In this document: positions 58,349 to 64,000 of the stretch, in pieces
Layout of the letters: every line of letters starts with the position of its first letter
How positions within the stretch are numbered: position 1 is the stretch's first letter
Assembly: GCF_009829325.1 (NCBI RefSeq)
Contig: NZ_VUOS01000033.1
Location: 1 to 64,000 of the forward strand
Origin: Nocardia sp. CY41
Lineage (GTDB): Bacteria > Actinomycetota > Actinomycetes > Mycobacteriales > Mycobacteriaceae
Direction of reading: 5' to 3'
Length of the DNA stretch: 64,000 nucleotides
Translations under genes and position numbers: made by a program
The notes under the pieces: model-generated
Database searches by the model: none
Told to the model about the DNA's origin: nothing
Seen by the model: only the letters and a program-made list of their open reading frames with translations

Positions 58349-59121
58349 GCGTTCCGATCCATCGCAGGTCGCGCGCGGTGCGGCCGAGCCCGGTGTTCCT
58401 GCTCGTGATCGCCCTGACCGCGGTGGGCGGCGCGCTGGCCTGGGACGCACCGCTGGACTCGACCAGGGCCAAGGCCGGAGTGTTCGTCTTCGTGGTGGCG
58501 GGCTGGGTGGTGTCGCTGTGCCTGCACGAGTTCGCGCACGCCTACATGGCATGGCGCGCGGGCGATCGCGAGGTCGAGTTGCGCGGCTACCTGACGCTCA
58601 ACCCGCTGAAGTACAGCCATCCCTTGCTGTCGATCGTGTTGCCGATGGTGTTCATCGCGCTCGGGGGGATCGGTCTGCCGGGTGGGGCGGTCTACGTGCA
58701 CACGCACAATGTCGCGCCGCGTACGCAGCGGATCATCAGCGGGGCCGGCCCCGCCGTGAACGCGCTGTGCGCGGTGCTGCTGCTGGTGACCGTTCGTGTC
58801 CTCGGCAGTTCCAGCGCCCATCCCGCGTTCTGGTTCGGCGTGAGTTTCCTTGCGTTCCTGCAGATCACCGCGACGCTGTTGAATCTCGTCCCGCTGCCGG
58901 GACTGGACGGCTACGGCATCGTCGAGCCGTCCCTGAGCTACCAGACCAGACGCTCGCTGGATCAGTTCAAGCCGTTCGGCATGCTGATCCTGTTCGCGCT
59001 GCTGTTCACCCCGGCCATCAACGAAGTGTTCTTCGACGCGGTGTACGCGCTGTTCGAATTGTCCGGCGTGCCGTCGAACTGGTCGCGCTACGGCGGCTAT
59101 CTGACGCGATTCTGGACCTGA
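58345..59121 (+). CDS. M50 family site-2-type metalloprotease
   Basis: A 258-residue integral membrane zinc protease. The metal ligands are H61, E62 and H65 in LHEFAHAYMAWRAGD, within a helix, and D188 in the LVPLPGLDGYG motif. About five to six membrane helices are predicted. It corresponds to Rv0359. Site-2 proteases cut transmembrane anchors such as anti-sigma factors or other regulators. It overlaps the previous gene by ATGA and is followed by a 10-bp-stem hairpin. The natural substrate is unknown. Confidence 0.9.
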   Translation: MSVPIHRRSRAVRPSPVFLLVIALTAVGGALAWDAPLDSTRAKAGVFVFVVAGWVVSLCLHEFAHAYMAWRAGDREVELRGYLTLNPLKYSHPLLSIVLPMVFIALGGIGLPGGAVYVHTHNVAPRTQRIISGAGPAVNALCAVLLLVTVRVLGSSSAHPAFWFGVSFLAFLQITATLLNLVPLPGLDGYGIVEPSLSYQTRRSLDQFKPFGMLILFALLFTPAINEVFFDAVYALFELSGVPSNWSRYGGYLTRFWT

Positions 59122-59166
59122 ACCTCGGCGATTCGCGCCTGAGGTCGATGGTCGGTGTGTGGCGCG

Positions 59167-59195
59167 AGGCCGCCCGGTCGGATCGGCCGGGCGGC
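59167..59195 (+). terminator. Hairpin terminator after the M50 protease gene
   Basis: GGCCGCCCGG and CCGGGCGGCC form a perfect 10-bp stem around a 9-nt loop, starting 45 bp after the protease stop. Confidence 0.65.
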
Positions 59196-59447
59196 CCCGC
59201 TACTTCGCACGCTTCCGATCCGCCCCGCCTTCGGCCATCACACCCCTTGGCCGAGGGTCCTTTTCGTCCACGTGCGAAGTGGTCGACCGCGATACCCCGC
59301 GACTCGCGGTCACAAGGCAAAGTTATGGCGGAAGACCGCCCGGAACGCGAGTAGCGGACTACCCGAAGATCGAAATCTCGACTCGCAGCGCCGGACGCGG
59401 ACCACGTGTCCGGCACGGATGTCCGAATACCGCTGAGTAGTAAGGGT
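59196..59447. other. Intergenic stretch without recognised gene
   Basis: It lies between the protease terminator and the end of the FUSC gene. Short overlapping frames occur but none has codon bias or a known motif. Confidence 0.4.
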
Positions 59448-60650
59448 TCAGACCTGGGGCTGCACGTAGGGGTTCTTGACCGTCGGCGGCAGCAGGGCAA
59501 TCGCCGAGATACGTTGCACCCCGCACACCTGCATCAGATCTACCAGCGTCGAACGCACCTGCGCGAAGACGACGTGCGCCGAAAGCCCCGCCCCGGCTAC
59601 CAGTTCCGGGCGCGCGCCCTTGGCGACCGAGCGCAGTACGCGGGCGGCCTCGGCCTGGTCGGGCTGCTCACCCGGATCGGCCAGCATCATCCGGCGCACC
59701 ACGTCCACGGCTTGGCCGAGGCGCTCCACCTCGTCGATCAAACCGGGATCGAGGATCTCGTCGTCCCGCACCAGAGTCAGCGAGCGCCGCAACAGGACTC
59801 GGGTGTTGCGGATGGCGTTGTCCAGCGGGTCGGCCGTGGCCCTGATGCGTTCCAGACGCGGACGGGAGTTCCAGTACAGCGGCGAGATCCGGCTGATCTC
59901 GCGGCCGCCCTCCAGCGTGGCGCGCAAGGAGTCGATCTGCGGCTGGGTGGCGCGCATCGCGGTGAGCGCGTGGTGCAGCTTCTCCGGATCCTGCTCGAGC
60001 AGTCCGTCGGCGCACTGGGTGATCGACTTCCCCATCACGCCGAGGATGTCCGCGGCCAGCGTCCGCGCTCTGCGCACGGGATGCAGGGGAATCGCGGCGA
60101 CCACGACCACGCCGACCAGACCGCCCACCAAGGCGTCGATCATGCGGGAGAGCCCGCCGCCCGCCGAGGGCGGCAGCAACGTCGCGACCAGCACGGCGGA
60201 ACCGGCCGCCTGCACGGTGATCACCGAACCGCCGTCCAGGAACACCGCCGCGGCCATGGCGACCGCGACCACCAGCGCGATCTGCCATACGCCGGTGCCC
60301 GCGCGGGAGATGAACAGGTCGCCGATGCCGATGCCCACCGCGACCCCGACCACCAGTTCCACCGAGCGACGCAGCCGCGCGCCGAAGGAGATGCCCATCG
60401 ACACCACGGCGGCCGTCGGCGCGAAGAACGGCAGGGCGTGACCGATGACGTGATGCGCGAGGAACCAGGCCAGCGCGGCGCCGACCGAACACTGGATGAT
60501 CGGCAGCATCGACCGGCGCAGCCGCGCCCACGACGTGCGCAACCTCGCCATGCTGTTGGCACGGGTCACGCTGATCCGGGACATCGGGTCGAACGCACCC
60601 CTCACCCGGACGCCGTTGCTCATCGAGTCGCTACGCGGTGCACCGATCAC
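59448..60650 (-). CDS. FUSC family aromatic-acid/efflux-type membrane protein
   Basis: A 400-residue protein with an N-terminal set of about six membrane helices (WARLRRSMLPIIQCSVGAAL, given by its start, then FFAPTAAVVSMGISFGARLRRS, VELVVGVAVGIGIGD) typical of FUSC/ArAE transporters, and a C-terminal helical cytosolic domain of about 180 residues. The GTG at 60650 lies 7 bp from the DUF3151 stop, making one transcription unit; ATG at 60623 is an alternative. It may export aromatic acids or other toxic metabolites; direction and substrate are inferred from the family only. Confidence 0.83.
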   Translation of the reverse strand: MIGAPRSDSMSNGVRVRGAFDPMSRISVTRANSMARLRTSWARLRRSMLPIIQCSVGAALAWFLAHHVIGHALPFFAPTAAVVSMGISFGARLRRSVELVVGVAVGIGIGDLFISRAGTGVWQIALVVAVAMAAAVFLDGGSVITVQAAGSAVLVATLLPPSAGGGLSRMIDALVGGLVGVVVVAAIPLHPVRRARTLAADILGVMGKSITQCADGLLEQDPEKLHHALTAMRATQPQIDSLRATLEGGREISRISPLYWNSRPRLERIRATADPLDNAIRNTRVLLRRSLTLVRDDEILDPGLIDEVERLGQAVDVVRRMMLADPGEQPDQAEAARVLRSVAKGARPELVAGAGLSAHVVFAQVRSTLVDLMQVCGVQRISAIALLPPTVKNPYVQPQV

Positions 60651-60656
60651 TACGAC

Positions 60657-61100
60657 TCAGTCGAGGCCGAGCTCCGCGGCCGCCCGGGGGTCGCAGTCTT
60701 CCAGCAGGTCGAGGCAGCGGGCGTACTCGTCGGTCTCGCCGATCGCCTTTGCGGCGCGGGCCAGCGCGCCGACGCTGCGCAGGAAGCCGCGATTGGGCTC
60801 GTGGCTCCACGGCACGGGACCGAAGCCTTTCCAGCCGTTGCGGCGCAGCAGGTCCAAGCCGCGGTGGTAGCCGGTGCGGGCGAACGCGTACGCGGCGAGG
60901 ATGTCGTGGTTGATCGCCTCGTCCTGGGCTTCGCCGCGGGTCAGCGCCGCCTCGGCGAGATACGCCCAGGCGATCGAGGCGGCGGGGTGCTCCGCCGCGA
61001 CCCGCACCGGATCGACGTTGTCGAGGAGCGCGTCCTCGGCGTCGGAGATTTCGGGTAGCAGTACCGGCTGCGGGCCGAGCAGGTCACCGAACGAGGTCAT
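60657..61100 (-). CDS. DUF3151 family protein
   Basis: A 147-residue soluble helical protein. The opening (MTSFGDLLGPQPVLLPE), and the parts AYAFARTGYHRGLDLLRRNGWKG, given as ARTGYHRGLDLLRRNGWKG, and GETDEYARCLDLLEDCDP match DUF3151, which is conserved across the Mycobacteriales with unknown function (Rv0360c). The size and helix pattern suggest a TPR-like scaffold. ATG at 61109 would add three residues; neither has a clear ribosome site. It is divergent from the repeat-rich membrane protein, and the FUSC gene follows 7 bp later on its transcript. Confidence 0.85.
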   Translation of the reverse strand: MTSFGDLLGPQPVLLPEISDAEDALLDNVDPVRVAAEHPAASIAWAYLAEAALTRGEAQDEAINHDILAAYAFARTGYHRGLDLLRRNGWKGFGPVPWSHEPNRGFLRSVGALARAAKAIGETDEYARCLDLLEDCDPRAAAELGLD

Positions 61101-61291
61101 GCGGTTCATTCTGCACCGCGCGACGGGTTGCTCGACAGGCGGCCGTACTGGTGCGCCGTCCCGCCGCCGCCGCGCACGCGAGCGGCTCGGAGTCCATTCG
61201 GATCGACGTGGAGCGATGCCGGACTTCGCCGGGCGGCGACCATTAGGCTGGCCGTCGAGTTCAAACAGTTCCGCTTTGACGAGGGGTGTGC

Positions 61292-63901
61292 GTGTCCGAC
61301 CCGAACGACGAGAAGAATCCGGCGCCCGACAGCGCCGAACCGGCCGACGCCGCCCGGGCCGACGCACGCCCCGGCGCTGCCACGGAACGCATCCCGGCCC
61401 CCGGCAAGGACGGCCCGGCGGCGTCTGCCGCGCCCACCGAACGCATCGCCAAGCCGCAGCGGCCGACTACCGCGCCATCGGGCACCGGCGATTCCGCCTC
61501 GGGTGCGGCCGCGTCGGCGACCAGTCCGAAGGCGGCGACGAGCCCGAAGGCGGAGGCGGGCACCCGCGGCCCTGCTCCCGCCGCGCCGCGAGCCGAAGGT
61601 GCGAAAGAAGCGCCCGCCGGCTCGGGCAGCGGTCCGGTCTCGGCCGAAGGCACCGGCGCACCGTCGAACACGGCGGGTGCGAAACCAGCGAACGGCCCCG
61701 CGGGCAAGACGAACTCACCGGCCCCCGCACCGGCGGCAGGCACCGCGAAGAGCGCCAACTCCGCACACCCCGGCGACCAACCCGCAACCCCGGACAACCG
61801 CACGAGCCCCCCAGCCCGACCTGCCCCCGCGAACCCTCCGGCAGCAGGCACCGCGCCGAGCGCGAACTCCGTAAACCCCGGCGGCAAGCCCGCAACCCCG
61901 GACAACCGCACCAGCCCCCCAGCCCGACCTGCCCCCGCGAACCCTCCGGCAGCAGGCACCGCGCAGAGCGCGAACTCCGCGCAGCCCGGCGGCAAGCCCG
62001 CAACTCCGGACAACCGCACGAGCCCCGCGAACCGGCCTGCCCCCGCGAACCCTCCGGCGGCAGGCACCGCGCCGAGCGCGAACTCCGTAAACCCCGGCGG
62101 CAAGCTCGCAACCCCGGACAACCGCACCAGCCCCCCGGCCCGTCCTGCCCCGGCGAACCCTCCGGCGGCCGGGCCCCTCGCTGGGTCAGTCGCGCCCGAT
62201 GGCATGAGCGCCAAGGGCACACCCTCCTCCGGCCCCGGAGCGAAGGCTCCGTCGCCGAGTTGGGCCCCGAAGCCCGCGGGCGGCGCACCCGGCTCGGCGA
62301 CCGGCGGCACCGGTGATCCGAACGCTCCCGCCACCGCCCGTCCCCAGGTGAGCCGACCGGCCGCGCAACCCGAGGGCGGCAAGAGCACGCCCGGCGGCTC
62401 GGCCGCGTCGAGCGCGCCAGGCATCAAGGGCACGGCGCCCGCCGGACCGGCAGGCCCCGGCCAGGCGAACCCCCCGGCGGGCCAGGCCGGTGAACCGGGG
62501 CGTTCCGGCGCGGGCACGTCCGAACCGAATCGGCCCCCGAACGCCGATGCGGAGACCGCCGAAATCGGCGGCAAGGCCGCGCCGAAGCAGCCGGAGGCCG
62601 GCGCGGCGAAGCCCGGCTTCGCACCGAACCAGCCGGGCGAAGCGCGCACCGTGGTGATCAAACGGGATCAGATGCCGTCTGGCCCGGCGCGCGGATCCGC
62701 GCCGGGCGGGGCCCCTGCAAGCGGTTCCGCTCCGAAAGACGCCGCGCCACAATCGACTCGGCCCACGCAGGACAAGGCCGCGCCGGAGTCCGGCACGAAA
62801 GCGGGCCCGGCGGCAGCGGCCGCGAAGAAGGCGGGGCCGGGCGCGCCAGGTGACGCCACTGCATCCGGCGTGCCCACCGGCTCGGAGTCGCGGAACGCGG
62901 CTGTCGCGCCGGGCGTCGAATCCGCGACCGTCGTGATCCGCAAACCCCAGCCCCCGGCCGGGCCGGCGGCTTCCGCGCCGGAGCAGACCGGGGAATCCGG
63001 CGATCAGCAGAACCCGCCCGGTTCGGAAGACGTGACGATGGCGATGCCGGTGGTCAGCCGGGACGACGCAAAGACCGTCGCGCTCCCCGTCCAGCGCCCC
63101 GCCGACGGTGGCAGGCCGGGGACCGATCGTGTGGTCCCGCCCTCGGCGGGACCGGTTCCGATCACGAAGCCGCCGAGCACGCCCCGTCCGGCGGCCGGTC
63201 CGAAGCAGCCCGGCCCGCACGGCCCTTCCGCGCCGCCGCAGCACGGACCAGGAGTCGAGGAGACCCGACCGTCACCGCCGCGTCCCCAAGGCAGGCCGCG
63301 CCAGGTGGCGACCGCGCCGTCGCCCGCGGACGTCCAGCAGACGGTGCCCGCGCAGTCGATGTCGGGTCCGCGCGCGCCGCAGACCCGGCCCGTCGCGCCG
63401 CCGCAGCGGATCCCCCCGGCTCCGCAGCCGGGCGCCGGGGCGTCCGCCACCGGCCCGGCTCGACCCGATCGACGGCTGATCGTGCTGGGCGCGGCGGGCG
63501 CGCTGGTGCTCGCGCTGGTCGCGGTGGTCGTGGCACTCGTCACGATGTCCGGCGACGACTCCCCCGAAGCGCAGGTGCGCGGCGCGATCACCAGCTACAC
63601 CGACGCGCTGAAGGCAGGCGACCTGGACGCTCTGCGGTCCACCACGTGCGGTCCGCTGCACGACTTCTACCAGGGCATCCCGAGCGATCAGTTCGCCGGC
63701 GTGCACAAGCAGTCGGTGGAGCGCAAGACCATCCCGGTGGTGGACAGCATCGACGCCATCCGCATCACCGAGGACACCGCCATCGCGCAGGCCACGGTGT
63801 ACACCGACGCCGATCCGGCGAAGCGGTCCGCACGCACCTTCGACCTGCAGCGCACCGACGACGGATGGAAGGTCTGCGACCCGCCCGGCAGCACCCAGTA
63901 A
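61292..63901 (+). CDS. Repeat-rich membrane protein (Rv0361-like)
   Basis: An 869-residue protein. Residues 1 to about 725 are a disordered Pro/Ala/Gly/Thr-rich cytosolic region with four 36-residue repeats (residues about 150-293) and scattered Thr motifs such as ATERIP, PTERIA, ARTVVIK, SATVVIRK and AKTVALP. One membrane helix follows at about 728-752, and then an external domain of about 110 residues with two Cys and the pattern seen in small NTF2/DUF4878-like modules. The GTG at 61292 has GAGGGG 5 nt upstream; GTG at 61286 is too close to that site. It corresponds to Rv0361 but is far longer. Function unknown; the Thr motifs invite a link to kinases. Confidence 0.8.
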   Translation: MSDPNDEKNPAPDSAEPADAARADARPGAATERIPAPGKDGPAASAAPTERIAKPQRPTTAPSGTGDSASGAAASATSPKAATSPKAEAGTRGPAPAAPRAEGAKEAPAGSGSGPVSAEGTGAPSNTAGAKPANGPAGKTNSPAPAPAAGTAKSANSAHPGDQPATPDNRTSPPARPAPANPPAAGTAPSANSVNPGGKPATPDNRTSPPARPAPANPPAAGTAQSANSAQPGGKPATPDNRTSPANRPAPANPPAAGTAPSANSVNPGGKLATPDNRTSPPARPAPANPPAAGPLAGSVAPDGMSAKGTPSSGPGAKAPSPSWAPKPAGGAPGSATGGTGDPNAPATARPQVSRPAAQPEGGKSTPGGSAASSAPGIKGTAPAGPAGPGQANPPAGQAGEPGRSGAGTSEPNRPPNADAETAEIGGKAAPKQPEAGAAKPGFAPNQPGEARTVVIKRDQMPSGPARGSAPGGAPASGSAPKDAAPQSTRPTQDKAAPESGTKAGPAAAAAKKAGPGAPGDATASGVPTGSESRNAAVAPGVESATVVIRKPQPPAGPAASAPEQTGESGDQQNPPGSEDVTMAMPVVSRDDAKTVALPVQRPADGGRPGTDRVVPPSAGPVPITKPPSTPRPAAGPKQPGPHGPSAPPQHGPGVEETRPSPPRPQGRPRQVATAPSPADVQQTVPAQSMSGPRAPQTRPVAPPQRIPPAPQPGAGASATGPARPDRRLIVLGAAGALVLALVAVVVALVTMSGDDSPEAQVRGAITSYTDALKAGDLDALRSTTCGPLHDFYQGIPSDQFAGVHKQSVERKTIPVVDSIDAIRITEDTAIAQATVYTDADPAKRSARTFDLQRTDDGWKVCDPPGSTQ
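61739..62170 (+). repeat. Four 108-bp in-frame tandem repeats
   Basis: Units at 61739, 61847, 61955 and 62063 each encode a 36-residue version of GTA-SANS, then ATPDNRTSP and RPAPANPPAA. They differ at a few residues only, as expected for recent expansion. The reading frame is kept across all copies. Confidence 0.93.
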
Positions 63902-64000
63902 CCAACCGGCCACGCGATAGCCGATGAACATCGATGCCGGTCGCGCCCGTCACATTCACCTGGTCAATGGTCCGGATCGCCAGTAGCATGGCCCGGATCA
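63902..64000. other. Window edge, no gene assigned
   Basis: The last 99 bases show no hairpin, ribosome site or reading frame with codon bias. They presumably form the spacer to the next gene. Confidence 0.4.

Overview
The window is a GC-rich, densely packed actinobacterial chromosome segment, most likely from Nocardia or a close relative in the Mycobacteriales. Gene content and order match several separate blocks of the Mycobacterium tuberculosis chromosome (locus numbers from memory): the Rv0971c-Rv0976c acyl-CoA block, the Rv0407-Rv0417 block (fgd1, pta, ackA, pknG, glnH, glnX, mutT3, thiE, thiO, thiS, thiG), Rv0390-Rv0391 (rhodanese, metZ) and Rv0357c-Rv0361 (purA, M50 protease, DUF3151, membrane protein). 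F420 enzymes, a mycobacterial-type racemase and PknG fit this placement. No rRNA, tRNA, IS element, prophage or CRISPR array was seen.

Layout. 0.2-6.1 kb: a TetR regulator, a tiny basic protein, a two-gene glycosyltransferase operon (GT2-GtrA then a GT39/YkcB-like enzyme) closed by three hairpins, a small secreted protein and a second TetR. 6.2-15.5 kb: a seven-gene leftward operon for branched or isoprenoid-like acyl-CoA breakdown (AtuA-like, two acyl-CoA dehydrogenases, biotin-dependent carboxylase subunits, enoyl-CoA hydratase, TetR). It has an inverted-repeat operator upstream, and a 74-bp tandem duplication adds a 25-codon leader before the first dehydrogenase. 15.6-18.7 kb: a small membrane protein, a class III nucleotide cyclase and an ABC transporter. 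18.8-22.4 kb: an accessory stretch with an XRE regulator carrying an unknown C-terminal domain, two overlapping mini-genes, a membrane protein, a double-MerR regulator and a DUF6194 protein. 22.4-26.5 kb: an aldo/keto reductase and thiG-thiS-thiO with divergent thiE.

26.5-37.8 kb: Nudix hydrolase, then the GlnX-GlnH-PknG amino-acid-sensing kinase module, convergent ackA and pta, a deazaflavin-dependent nitroreductase relative and F420-dependent glucose-6-phosphate dehydrogenase. 38-44.2 kb: HAD phosphatase, MarR, a DJ-1/PfpI protein sharing a double operator with a divergent RpiB-like isomerase, a Ser/Thr kinase, and the rhodanese-metZ operon headed by a recognisable SAM-IV riboswitch. 44.2-53.1 kb: an anchored hypothetical protein, FprA-like reductase with a possible iron box, amidohydrolase, DUF456 protein, alpha-methylacyl-CoA racemase, a YczR-type MocR regulator with repeated candidate half-sites in its neighbourhood, ogt and an alpha/beta hydrolase. 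53.1-64 kb: a large ATP-binding LuxR regulator coupled to a small lipoprotein, purA, a conserved protein, M50 protease, FUSC transporter, DUF3151 protein and a repeat-rich membrane protein.

Most genes are recognisable housekeeping or lineage-core functions. The less explained signals are the duplicated leader before the acyl-CoA dehydrogenase, the long repeat-bearing tail of PknG, two related intergenic inverted repeats, several unassigned operators, and the accessory 18.8-22.4 kb stretch. I did not find a convincing wholly new system.
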